A stretch of 64,000 nucleotides of DNA from Triticum aestivum (lineage: Eukaryota > Streptophyta > Magnoliopsida > Poales > Poaceae), in contig NC_057810.1 in NCBI RefSeq assembly GCF_018294505.1, positions 208,276,113-208,340,112 of the forward strand, written 5' to 3'. The notes beneath the pieces are model-generated. The model had not been told where the DNA came from. It saw only the letters and a list, made by a program, of their open reading frames with translations, and did no database searches. Each line of letters begins with the position of its first letter. The first letter of the stretch is position 1. Position numbers and translations under genes: made by a program. Of this stretch, positions 44,701 through 56,100 are shown piece by piece.

Positions 44701-45787
44701 AGTCCGGTTAAATGTTATTCCTGTGGGTGGACTAACCTGTTTATTATCATGAATTGAATATTTATTATGAGTATTATTTACTTGTGAATAAAGCCCTTTC
44801 TGTGATGTCGCCCCGACGTCTGACTGTGGCATTTCTTTTAAAGCCCTTTCTGTGATGTCGCCCCGACGTCCGACTGTGGCATTTCTTTTAAAGCCCTTTC
44901 TGTGATGTCGCCCCGACGTCTGACTGTGGCATTTCTTTTAAAGCCCTCTCTGTGATGTCGCCCCGACGTCCGACTGTGGCATTTCTTTTAAAGCCCTTTC
45001 TGTGATGTCGCCCCGACGTCCGACTGTGGCATTTCTTCTAAAGCCCTTTATGTGGTGTCGCTAAGACGCCCGACTGTGGCATGATTTTCTCCTTTATTTA
45101 TTTGTTCACCTTTCGAGGCGTCGCTTCAGACACCTGATCGGTTTCCATTTATATTTCTGTCGGGATTTCAGGTGGACTACCGCCGATTCCCTCTTTCCTT
45201 ACCTTGCCTGCTATTACTTTAAATGTACATTGGTGAATTAATCATGACGCATTCATGCATGCATTTGTTATATCTTATGTCCGAACTGTCTTGCGAGTAC
45301 TTTCAAAGTACTCACTGGCTTGTTGATTTGGCCAGATGCTGACGAAGGCGATCTCATGGATGAAGAGTTCGATAGCGAGTCCGACGCCTAGAGGAATCCC
45401 AGTCAGTCTCGTGCGACCCTGGATTTGGTCACTGTATTATATCCGCTTCCGCAACTCAAATAAATTTATTGAGCCTCACCTCGACGCTCGATGAGATGCC
45501 AGTTTGAGAGTCGTGTTATCACACTCCCCACTGTGTTATTCCACCATCACTTTATCCTCGAGTCAGTAGTATGCCACCACACCATTGTGTTATATCTGCC
45601 ATTATGTATAATTATTGGTGCGCTTGTAATAATTTGTTGAGCAGCCATGGCTCAACCCTATAATATATCCTATGCTACTGGCTTATTGTATCAAGAATTT
45701 GTCTACCAGTGAGGAGTATTTCTCTCATACTGGACTCAAAAGATTGGTTTCTCAATAAATATTTTTATTGGAAAACCGGTACTGTCA
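41771..45787 (+). repeat. Gypsy-2 3' LTR
   Basis: 4,017 bp, paired with 31993-36010 at about 98% identity by eye. All internal landmarks are repeated: GC-rich block, TATA-like box, acidic mini-exon and 50-bp array. Its end is followed directly by GTGAG and the resumed Gypsy-1 RNase H frame. Confidence 0.95.
44790..45089 (+). repeat. 50-bp tandem repeat x6 in Gypsy-2 3' LTR
   Basis: Copies start at 44790, 44840, 44890, 44940, 44990 and 45040, the same number and order as in the 5' LTR. A few C-to-T differences are seen in the CG-rich part. Confidence 0.97.
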
Positions 45788-45792
45788 GTGAG

Positions 45793-47678
45793 GCCAGTTT
45801 TCAGGAGTTAAAGAAATGTTTGGTTACAGCCCCAGTGTTGATTCTTCCAGATCAACACAAGGATTATCAAGTGTATTGCAACGCTTCTCGTCGAGGACTT
45901 GGAGCAGTGCTTATGCAGGAGGGAAGAGTTGTTTCATATGCCTCACGACAGCTTAAACCCCATGAGTTGAATTATGATACACACGATTTGGAGTTAGCAG
46001 CCGTAGTGCATGCATTGAAGACATGGAGACATTTTCTCATCGGAAACCATTGTGAGGTGTACACGGATCACAAGAATTTAAAGTATATCTTCACACAGAA
46101 GGAATTGAATCTCAGGCAGAAGAGATGGTTGGAGCTCATTAAGGATTATGATATGAGATTGCATTATCACCCCGGAAAGGCTAATGTAGTAGGTGATGCG
46201 TTGAGTCGCAAATGTCAATACACTCATGACCGGAGAGTTACCCAAGGAGTTAGCAGAGGATCTTCGCGAGGTATGTTTGGAAATAGTTCCGAGAGGCTAT
46301 GTAGCAGCATTGGAAATTCAGTCTACTTTGATGGATAAGATCAGAGAAGCTCAGAAGACGGACAAGGAGATTGCCGAGATAAAGGAAAGGATGAGCAAAG
46401 GAAAGGCCAACGGATTTCGTGAGGATGAGAACGATACCTTATGGTTTGAGAACCGCATATATGTGCCTAATGACCCGGAGATCAAGAAGTTGATTTTCCA
46501 GGAGGCCCATGATTCATCGTATTCGATTCACACAGGAAATAACAAGATGTATCTGGATTTGAAGGACAATTTCTGGTGGACCGGAGTGAAGAAGGATATT
46601 GCTTAGTATGTAGCAGTTTGTGATGTATGTCAGAGAGTGAAGGCAGATCATTAGAAGCTAGGAGGTTTGCTATAGCCATTGCCGATACCCGAATGGAAGT
46701 GGGATAAGCTAGGCATGGATTTTATCACGGGATTGCCCAGGACTCGTTCAGGCTATGACTCGATATGGGTTGTAGTCGATCGGTTGACGAAGGTAGATCT
46801 TTCATCCCAGTGAAGACCACTTACACCAGTGCTAAATTGGCAAAGATATACATGACCAGGATCGTATGTCTGCATGGAGTTTCGAGGATCATTGTATCAG
46901 ATAGAGGAACCCTGTTTACCTCAAAGTTCTGGAATCAGTTGCATGAGACTTTGGGTACCAAGCTAGAGTTCAGTACAACCTTTCATCCACAGACCGATGG
47001 ACAGACCGAGAGAGTCAATCAGATTCTGGAGGACATGTTGAGAGCTTGTGCGCTAGATTATGGATCTAGTTGGGACGACAATTTGCCATATGCAGAGTTC
47101 TCATACAATAACAATTATCAAGCCAGTTTGAAGATGGCCCCTTTCGAAGATTTGTACGGAAGGAGGTGCAGGACACTGTTGTTATGGGATGAAGTTGGAG
47201 ACCGTCAGTTGTTTAGACCCGATTTGATTGAAGAGTCTGAAGAGAAGGTCAAATTGATTTGCAATAGACTCAAGGTAGCCCAGTCCAGGCAAAAGAGCTA
47301 TGCGGATTCTAAATGCAAGGAGACAGTTTACGAAGTCGGAGACAAAGTTTATCTTCGGGTGTCCCCACTTCGAGGAGTTAAATATTTTGGAGTTAAGGGA
47401 AAGTTAGCACCACGTTTTGTGAGACCATACAAAGTTTTGGAACGTATGGGAGAAATTGCTTACAAGTTGGAATTGCCCGAAGGATTGTCAGGAGTTCACG
47501 ATGTGTTCCACGTTTCCCAGTTGAAGAAGTGCCACGCAGAGATGGCCAATATCCCTCTGAGAGATATAGTGCCATTGGTAGAGATTCAGTTGGATAGCGA
47601 TTTGACCTAAAGATTCTCGAGTTTGCTAGCCGAGTCACACACAACAAGGTTATCAAGTTCTGCAAAGTTCAGTGGAGC
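45793..47678 (+). pseudogene. Gypsy-1 pol part 2: RNase H, integrase, start of chromodomain (broken)
   Basis: The frame resumes exactly after the Gypsy-2 duplication. RNase H ([37 protein letters not shown]) has Asn where Asp is usual in YCDAS. A frameshift follows near 46215. The integrase ([41 protein letters not shown]) carries TAGs at 46604, 46652 and 46673, all at positions that are Gln in related elements, and a frameshift near 46795. A stop at 47608 and another shift precede the chromodomain start (KVIKFCKVQWS), which is cut at 47678 by the Copia element. Confidence 0.9.
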
Positions 47679-49011
47679 TGTAAGTGCATCTAGTGCCACC
47701 CCTAGTTGGTTTTGGAGTATTGACGACAAAGTTGGTTGAGGGACTAGTGCATTTGTGAGAATTGCAGGATAACGCAGGTAGTGTCCCTCATTGATTCGGT
47801 TTACCTACCGGAGATGACCCCTAAAAATGTATGAAGACATTGACGACAATGGTGGTATGTGAAGATATTCATATTGAAGACTATGACATGAAAAGACATT
47901 GAGTGAAGGCTATGGAGCGCGATGACTATGTTGTTTCATTGTTTCCTTTTCTTCTTTGTTGAGTCTTAGGAACCACCGTACTGTTAAGTGGGGTCCAAGT
48001 GAACAAAGTCAGAATGACTGAAGTGATGCTCAACCCAAATCCTATGTCTTTGAGCGAAGACAATGAGAGCAAATCTTATCCAGAGCTGGATGAGTCAGCT
48101 TTGCTTGTAGCCCAAGTAAAGTTGCCGTGTGTGTTTGAAATCTGACCGTTGGAACACGTGTCAGTTCCTTAGTGACCCAGGGTCATTTCGGACATATCAG
48201 GTCGGGTTGCCTTGTGGCTATAAATAGCCCACCCCCTACACCATAAATTGGTGGCTGCTCAGAGTTAGTTCACGGCTTTTGTCGTTTGAGAGCAACCCAC
48301 CTCAAAGCCTTTGAGAGAGAGAAATACTTGCGAGGACAAAGCCCAAACACCCAGAGCCAAAGAGTGTTAGGCATCACTGAAGTCTTTCTGTCTGAGTGAC
48401 CTGAAGACTTATTACACTTGAGGACTGTGTATCCTCCAGCCGGTTAGGCATCGCGTTCTGAGCATCCAAGAGTCATTGTGGATCGCCGGTGAACGACGTC
48501 TGTGAAGGTTCGGAAGTCTACCTTGAAGACTTACCAGAGTGATTGGGCGAGGACTGTATGTCCTTAGATCAAGGGGAATAAGGTGAAGACGCGGTTTTCT
48601 GAGTTGAATCTCAGCCTCCCTAACCAGATGTACAGTTGTCACAGCAATTGGAACTGGTCTAACAAATCCTGTGTCTTCAACAAGTGACTGGTTCTATCCT
48701 CTCCCTCCCTTTACTTTGAGTTTGTCTTCGTGAAGTCATTGCCTACTTGTCGTACCTGTTTGACTTCATTACTTGACTACTATCTTTGGTTGGCTTCATA
48801 CTATCTTCCATCCTGATCCTTACTACCAAGCTGCTATTATTCTTTGTACTTTCACATTATTGCATACTTGACTATGGTTTGCTTGTTGTAGTTTATCTTC
48901 CGCTGCATATCAATTAGGTCTTTCTATTGTTTGTCTTCGAAACTTCCACGTTTTGAAGTCTTTGATAAAAATCGCCTATTCACCCCCTCTAGTCGATAAC
49001 TAGCACTTTCA
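47679..49011 (+). repeat. Copia 5' LTR
   Basis: 1,333 bp; TATA-like ctataaatag near 48219. It pairs with 58936-60271 with few differences. It ends TAGCACTTTCA directly before the primer site. Confidence 0.95.
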
Positions 49012-49013
49012 AT

Positions 49014-49025
49014 TGGTATCAGAGC
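49014..49025 (+). other. Copia primer binding site
   Basis: TGGTATCAGAGC, a perfect match to the tRNA initiator-Met primer site, two bases after the LTR. Confidence 0.92.
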
Positions 49026-49076
49026 AAGGTACTCCCTTGTTCTGTGTGACTCGGTTTAACCACCTGGAGTTTAGCT

Positions 49077-50640
49077 ATGTCGACTGCAGGGATAATCAAA
49101 GTCTCCGCTGCTTGCGCCGTGTTCAATGGAACTGAATATACCTACTGGAAGAATAAGATGCGCATGCATCTTGAAGCCATTGATGTCGACCTCTGGTATG
49201 CCGTCAAGAACGGCGTTCCCAAAACTGGTGAAGGTGTCACCCCTACTGATGTCAAGAAGTTCATTCAACTGGACTCTACTGCAAAGAACATCATCTGTGG
49301 TCATCTGACCAAAGGACAGTATGGCCGTGTGAGTGCTCTGGAAATGTCAAAGCTAGTTTGGGACTGGCTATCCAAGGTCAACAAAGGCGTCTCAACTTAG
49401 AGAGATCAAAGGATTAGTGTTCTTCGCAACCTCTTCAACCGCTTCAAGAGAAACGACAATGAAAATGTCCAGCTCATGTTTGATCGCCTCACCGACATCA
49501 CAAATGAGCTTCAGGCTCTCGGCGCCACTGAGATTACCAAGGATGAAATCGTCAAGACACTACTGAGATCACTTGACAGCTCCTTTGACACCCTTGCCCT
49601 CATGATACAAGAACGCCCTGACTTCAAGACACTCGATCTGTCTGATATACTTGAGAGGCTCAACACACATGAGTTCCAGCTTTCTGAGAAAAGAGATATC
49701 TATGGTCCCAACTATGGACGAACTCATGCTTTGAAGGAAAAAGTTGTTTCCTCATCTGAAGAAGAATCCGACTGCAGTTCTGATGATACTGAAGACATTG
49801 GAAAGGAACTTGCTATGCTTGTGAAGAAGTTCCAGAAGTTCACCAAGAAGAAGGGCTTCAGAAAGTCTTCACGATCTAGCTCAAGAAATGATGAAGCTTC
49901 CACTCATGACAACAAGAAGAGAACATGTCACAAGTGCAAGAAACCTGGACACTATATCTCTGAGTGTACACAGTGGGACAATGAGAAGAAGAAGAAGAAG
50001 AGCAAGGAATATGATTCTGATGACAAGAAGAAGAAGAAATCTTCAAAGTCTTCTTCCAAGTCCTCATCAAGGTCTGCATCTCATAAGAAGAGCTCACCTG
50101 GCAAGGCTTGTGCTTTTGTTGGCAAGGAAATGGATTCAGAGGAGGAGTCTGCTTCTGAGGAGGCGGAGGTGGAATCTGAAGAGGAGTCCGACCCTGGCGT
50201 TGCAAGTTTGGCTCTAGCCACAGCCTATGTTGCCAAGTCCATCTTCAACACTAAAGACAATGATTTCCACACGAACGCTGAAGCTGATGACAAGGACGAT
50301 CCTGCTCCCACCTACTGCTTCATGGCACGTGGTGCCAAGGGTATGACACCTCATGCTTCAGAATGGATTATGGATAGCGGATGCACCAATCATATGACTG
50401 GTGATCAAAGTCTTCTCATGGACTCAACCTTACGTCCATCAGACAAGAGTCACATCACATTTGCTGACACTGATAAAAGCAAGGTATTGGGTCTAGGAAG
50501 AGTTGCAATCTCAAAGGATCAACACATGGATAAAGTTATGCTTGTTGAATCCCTTGGGTTCAACTTAATGGCTGTCTCAATGCTTTGTGACTTGAACATG
50601 ATTGTGCTATTCGGAAAATATCATTTCTGCACCAAACCAA
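49077..50640 (+). pseudogene. Copia gag and protease (one stop; cut after protease)
   Basis: The frame starts MSTAGIIKVSAACAVFNG and continues through a UBN2-type gag domain. A TAG at 49398 falls in VST-stop-RDQRISVLRNLF. A Ser/Lys/Glu-rich linker, a CCHC knuckle (CHKCKKPGHYISEC, about 49927-49968) and the protease site (WIMDSGCTNHMTGD, about 50365) follow. Soon after MLCDLNMIVLFGKYHF the similarity ends and a new frame begins near 50602-50640. Copia elements have integrase here, so a large deletion has removed it. Confidence 0.9.
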
Positions 50641-52385
50641 CCTGAAGACATTGCTCAGACCGAAGACAATCCTCCCAATGATGACAATGATCAGCAAGAG
50701 CAAGGTCTTCGTCTAGTTCATCCTCGTGTTGCAAATGAAGTACAAATTGAGAAGATAATTGATAGCATCAATGCACCTGGTCCACTTACTCGCTCAAGAG
50801 CAACACAGTTAGCAAATTTCTGTGGGCACTTTTCGTTTGTGTCAATATCAGAACCCAAGAAAGTTGCTGAAGCCTTTATGGAACCTGAATGGATTCAAGC
50901 TATGCAAGAAGAACTTCAACAGTTCAAGCTGAACAATGTCTGGGAACTAGTCAAGCGTCCTGACCCTCGCAAGCATAACATTATTGGCACAAAATGGATA
51001 TATCGAAACAAGCAAGATGAGCATGGACAAGTCGTCAGAAACAAAGCATGTCTTGTGTCTCAAGGATATACTCAAGTTGAAGGAATTGACTTCGATGAAA
51101 CATTTGCTCTTGTGGTTAGGCTTGAAGCTATTCGCATACTGCTAGCCTATGCTAACCACCACAACATCTTACTATATCAATGAAGAGTGCATTCCTCAAT
51201 GGCAAGATTGAAGAAAAAGTGTATGTTGCTCAACCACCTGGCTTTGAAGATCCAAAACATCCTGATATGGTGTACAAGCTAAACAAAGCACTGTATGGCC
51301 TCAAACAAGCTCCTCGCGCTTGGTATGATACGATCAAAGACTTCCTGAAGAGCAAAGGCTTCAAACCTGGATCCCTCGATCCCACACTCTTCACGAAGAC
51401 ATATGATGGTGAACTGTTTGTGTGCCAAATATATGTGGATGACATTATCTTTGGCTGCACCAACCAGAAGTATAGTGATGAGTTTGGATACATGATGCAA
51501 GAGCAATATCAGATGTCCATGATGGGTGAGCTGAAGTTCTTCCTTGGTCTTCAAATTCGTCAACAAAGGAATGGCATCTTCATATCTCAAGAAAAATATC
51601 TCAAAGACTGTCTGAAGAAGTTTGGAATGCAAGATTCCAAATGTTACACAACGCCAATGCCAGCCAAACACCATCTGGGTCTCGACGACAATGGTAAAGA
51701 GTTCGATCAAAAGGTATACCGCTCCATGATTGGTTCTTTACTTTACCTATGTGCATCTAGGCCAGATATTATGCTTAGTGTTTGCATGTGTGCTCGATTC
51801 CAAGCGGCACCAAAGGAATCGCATCACTTAGCTGTGAAGCGAATTCTTCGATATTTGGCTTACACCCCAACACTCGGATTATGGTATCCAAAGGGCTCAA
51901 AATTTGATCTGGTTGGATTCTCGGATGCTGATTATGCTGGTGACAAGGTGGATCGCAAGTCTACATCAGGCACATGTCACTTTCTGGGACGATCACTTGT
52001 CTGTTGGTCTTCAAAGAAGCAAAACTGTGTATCACTCTCAACTGCTGAATCTGAATACATTGCTGCTGGATCTTGCTGCGCTCAGCTTCTATGGATGAAG
52101 CAAACTCTCAAGGACTATGGCATCAATCTGAAACAAGTACCTCTCTTCTGCGACAACGAAAGCGCCATCAAGATTGCCAACAATCCAGTCCAGCACTCGA
52201 AGACAAAGCACATTGAAATTCGTCATCACTTTCTCAGAGATCATGTCATGAAGAAAGATATTGACATCATTCACGTCAACACTGAAGAGCAACTGGCAGA
52301 TATCTTCACAAAGCCCTTGGATGAGAAAAGGTTTTGCAAGTTACGGTGTGAGCTAAATATCTTGGAATCCTCAAATGTCCTGTGA
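50602..52385 (+). pseudogene. Copia reverse transcriptase and RNase H (broken)
   Basis: The RT starts after the integrase deletion (PEWIQAMQEELQQFK, GTKWIYRNK, LLAYANHHNILLYQ). The frame switches at 51175-51185; a few bases are missing exactly where Copia RT has its first catalytic Asp. It then continues (SAFLNGKIEEKVYVAQPPG, IYVDDIIFG as second catalytic site, LKFFLGLQI). RNase H follows (DADYAGDKVDRKSTSG, STAESEYIA, CDNESAIKIA, ADIFTKPL) to the stop at 52383-52385. The element cannot make a working polymerase. Confidence 0.9.
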
Positions 52386-53097
52386 TCAGGCACACATCCT
52401 AACACTTATGCATGTTGATGACTTAGATGTGCAACACACGAAGTAAAGTATATCTTCAATCAATGAAGACTTACATTCTGAGTGTGAATACATTAACATG
52501 GAATTTGACTTCGGAGCGCCACGATAATTGTGCGCCGTGTCTGGGTCTAATACTTCCTATACGGTGGGTAACGCCACCACCAAATTTCTCGGTTTGAAGT
52601 GTTTCACTCATGGCGTTATTTTTGCAATGTCTTCGCATTTGGTTTGTCTTCAAATTTCAACTTATCTTCATGATTTACTTCACTATGTTGATTTGATTGC
52701 TTTCTGATATATATACTAGTGTTCTGTCCTCTACAACATTCACTTATAGCTATGTCTTCCTTGTTGAATCTTTGAACTAAGTGAATGTGATCGGACCCTA
52801 ATCTCTCTATGCTTTCTATCTCAAACTCTATCTGTCCAAATCATATGCATTCTATTGAAACTGTCGAATGTCTTCTCTGCATCCTTGTCAGCAGAAGACA
52901 CAGAGACAAACATTAAGTCTATTTTAAATGATTCATCCTTATTGTTTGAAATCTGGAGAAGTCGGAACAACCATCCGACAAGCCTGGCGGGCGTGGGAAC
53001 ATGGGACAACTCTGAGTATGTTGCATGCTTGCCACGTGCCCCTCAGATGTGAACCGCCAGGGGCACCTGCGTAATTGCGCTATGCCGCACACTTCCT
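52386..53097 (+). other. Copia spacer between pol and accessory ORF
   Basis: No ORF with recognisable content. It is T-rich with several atcttca/gaagac words and ends in GC-rich, promoter-like sequence before the TATA-like box at 53098. Confidence 0.5.
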
Positions 53098-53106
53098 TAT
53101 AAATAC
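53098..53106 (+). promoter_or_regulatory. Internal TATA-like box in Copia, before accessory ORF
   Basis: TATAAATAC lies 79 bases before a candidate ATG at 53185. The leader between them contains cctctccacctcgtc and aaaaccctagcgcc, resembling leaders of plant nuclear genes. It suggests the accessory ORF could be transcribed from its own promoter. Inference from layout only. Confidence 0.4.
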
Positions 53107-53184
53107 ATGTCCCCTGCGGTAAAGAAAACCTTCTTCCACCTCTCCACCTCGTCAAAACCCTAGCGCCACCGCTAGCTCTCGAAG

Positions 53185-56100
53185 ATGCCGGCGACAAAGC
53201 GCTTAGCTGCTGCGACTTCTCCGACGCTGTCCTCACGCCGGCCGCGGACATCGTCCTCTCTGCCACCGCCATAGGTGTCCTCCGTCGCCAAGTTAGGGCA
53301 CGGTGGATTGAACTTCTCGGTCTCCTATTCATCCCATCTGGCAGTTCTTCGTGTGGTAAATACAACTCTATTTTTACCATCTTTTTGATCCTCAATGATT
53401 GATCCTATTTACCAAAATTGGTTTCTGCCTATACAATGTTAGATCTATTCTGTCTACATCTCATACTGCCTAGTATATTCACTTAAGCTTCATATCTAGT
53501 TAGATTCCTCACTTGTACTTATTCACGGATTCGTACAAATCTGGAACCAACTCTCAACATATAAGTGAATGTCTTTGCATCATGAGGTCAATGTCTTCAA
53601 ACTGATTTATCTTCAAAATCTTCTGAGAATGCATATGACCTCTTCCCCTTCCCTCGCATCTCTAATGCTGTCACAGGTACATGTCCGTGGGAGAATCCCT
53701 TGGTTCTCATAGTCTGCATTCGTTTGCAGAATTCTTACAGCAACACATTAACTCTCCCGAAGCCAGTTCCTGTTTGTCCAGCAAGCGAAAGCCTTTGAAG
53801 CCTTTGAACGTATTGAAGCCATTCAGTTTGAAGTTCATGGCTGCAGAGAAATCTATAAGGAAGGGTGGCAGACAGTGTCGAGGGGGAACATCAAAAGATT
53901 TGCCTGATGACCTCGCAGAGCTTTACAAGACAGATCCTGAAGAGGATTATAATCAGCGCAAGACATGAATCCAATGGATTTGATGATATTGGGCCAAACA
54001 ATGGTTCAAATACAAGTTCGTGACCCAGGAATACGCTGAGAAGAATGCCATCAAAAGTCCTTGGGGTGATATTCTCTATCGAGGCCTTCCACCCAAGAAC
54101 AGAGCTGAAGCTATTGCACAGGGTTTCTATCCTTGTATGGTCCATGGACCTCAGCCTGAAAATGCCGACCCATCATCATTGCTCTGGTGTCATGATGATA
54201 ATCTTTTCAAGCGCAACTTCCAGCATGCAAAGGCATCGGCCAAGGAAAACAAGAAGTCATTGGGATTAGACTTCAACCCTGGTCCCTCTGCTCCCCGTGC
54301 TGACGGCTCACGTGATGCAGAACCCAATGTCATCGGCCCCTTTTCAAACCTTGATGGCCTCATCACTTACATCTTAGTCCAAGGTGCCAAAGTGGATCAT
54401 TCTGATAATGATGCTGACACTGATGAAGCCCCAGCTCCTCCTCCAAAGCCGCAGAAGCTAAAGAAGACTAAGGCTTCACGATCAGCTGCTCCTCCAAATG
54501 CTTCACGTGTGAAGCCACTAGTCACTGCACCTCCTGAAGACAGTGTGTAGTCTGAAGATCTATCACGCATCTCCAAGAAGACGGAGAAGAAAAAGAAAAT
54601 CATCAAGAATACTGATCAGACATTGACTCCTGCTGCCATTCTGTGAGAAGAGCACATTGATCTGTCCAGCGATGAAGATCTTGCAGATGATGCTCTTTAG
54701 CAACTGATCAAGAGCAAGGAAGAAGCAGAGATCTTCAATGATTTGCCTCTCTTTGATGTGGCAATCATCCCATAACTTCATTGATGAGTGGTTTGACACC
54801 CCAAATCTCAGCTTTGATGATCTGCGACTTCCCATCAGCCTCAGCGTCACCTTCAATGGCACCATTGCTTCTGAGCTAGCTCTTGCTCAGCGCATCGTTG
54901 AACTGAAGCACAAGATCGACTATGAGAAAGCTCAGTTCAAGAAGCATGTGGCCAAGCTCAGCGTGCAAGATGTCAAAACTTCAAGATCATGCTGCACGAG
55001 CTCAAAGAAGCCTTTCACAAGAAGCGCGAAGAAGCTAGAGGCTCTCGTGAGCGCATGAAGAGTCTGGCTGACAAGTGTGTGCTAGCCTACAATCAGGCTG
55101 AGAAGCGCAAGGCTCTTGGTCGTCCTGGCATTGACCCCAAAATGGCTACAAAGAAGAAGAAGCTATCAACTGACCAATCTGCACCTTCAAGGCAGGATGA
55201 ACCTCGCATAGTCTTCCCAAGCAGCATGACTGGCTCGAAGCCAAAGGTCATGTCAACCACTTCAGAACTGAAGAAGACGAGGGCTGCCGAGGCTGAAGCC
55301 AGAAAAAGGAAAAACACAGAAGCCTCTGATGTTGCTCCCTCCAAGAAGAAGCGCAAAACCAAGAAGAATTGGGCTGCTCCCACAGAGCCCTTAGTTGTTG
55401 AACCTATCTCAATGGTTCGCCCTGCATCTGAACACCAAGAACGATGGATGATTGTTCATGAGCCTGCTTCCACAGAGGCTTATGAAGCTGAAGACATTCC
55501 AACAGTTGATCCCAGCGCTGTTGAAGACATTGGTCACCATGACAATGTTGAAGATGATGTAGTTCTTCCTTAGATCGAACACAACTTGGTATCATCGCCT
55601 GTTCTCACGAACAGCGAACTCATCAGCATTGGTCCTCCTCTGACGCCAATTGCTCAGGATGCATCATGAGCTCATCACCCACAACAACAAGACTCCCCGA
55701 GTACTCCCCAACAACAACAAGTCACACCACCTGTGCAAGAAAAAGAGGATGACGCCCAGCCAACTTCATCTCCAAAGGCGTCGCCCGTATTACACAGGCT
55801 TCGCAAAGGACCAAGGCCTCAAGTCCCTCTTTCGAGCGTTCCAGAAGGAGAAGTGCACCACCAATCTGTTGCACGTCAAGTGTTTCCAGAAGCCACTTCG
55901 ACTGCGAATGTCTCCGTGTCTGAAGCCAAAGCTGCTGAAGACAATCCGGCTGCATCAGCCGATGACGAACAAGAAGAAGAACGTGTCCCTACTCCCCCCA
56001 TTACCGAAGAAGTTGTTCCTGAAGTAAACGTGCCAGTACCAGACCCTCCAGCTCATCAAGTGGAGGTTGAAAATCTTGAGGCTGCCACCACCAACACAAA

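Larger units (their letters stand above)
31993..45787 (+). mobile_element. Gypsy-2: Gypsy chromovirus with 4-kb LTRs, nested in Gypsy-1 pol
   Basis: 13,795 bp with LTRs 31993-36010 and 41771-45787, both starting TGTGACACTCC. A perfect 5-bp duplication GTGAG flanks it (31988-31992, 45788-45792) inside the Gypsy-1 reverse-transcriptase/RNase H frame. Internal order: primer site, extra ORF, gag, protease, RT, RNase H, integrase, chromodomain, polypurine tract. By eye the LTRs differ at roughly 70-80 positions (about 2%), so insertion was fairly recent. Four lesions are seen in its reading frames. Confidence 0.95.

Noticed and set aside
45709..46338. ORF starting in the Gypsy-2 3' LTR
   Set aside because: Chimeric frame across the LTR/Gypsy-1 junction; only the part from 45793 is RNase H coding sequence.
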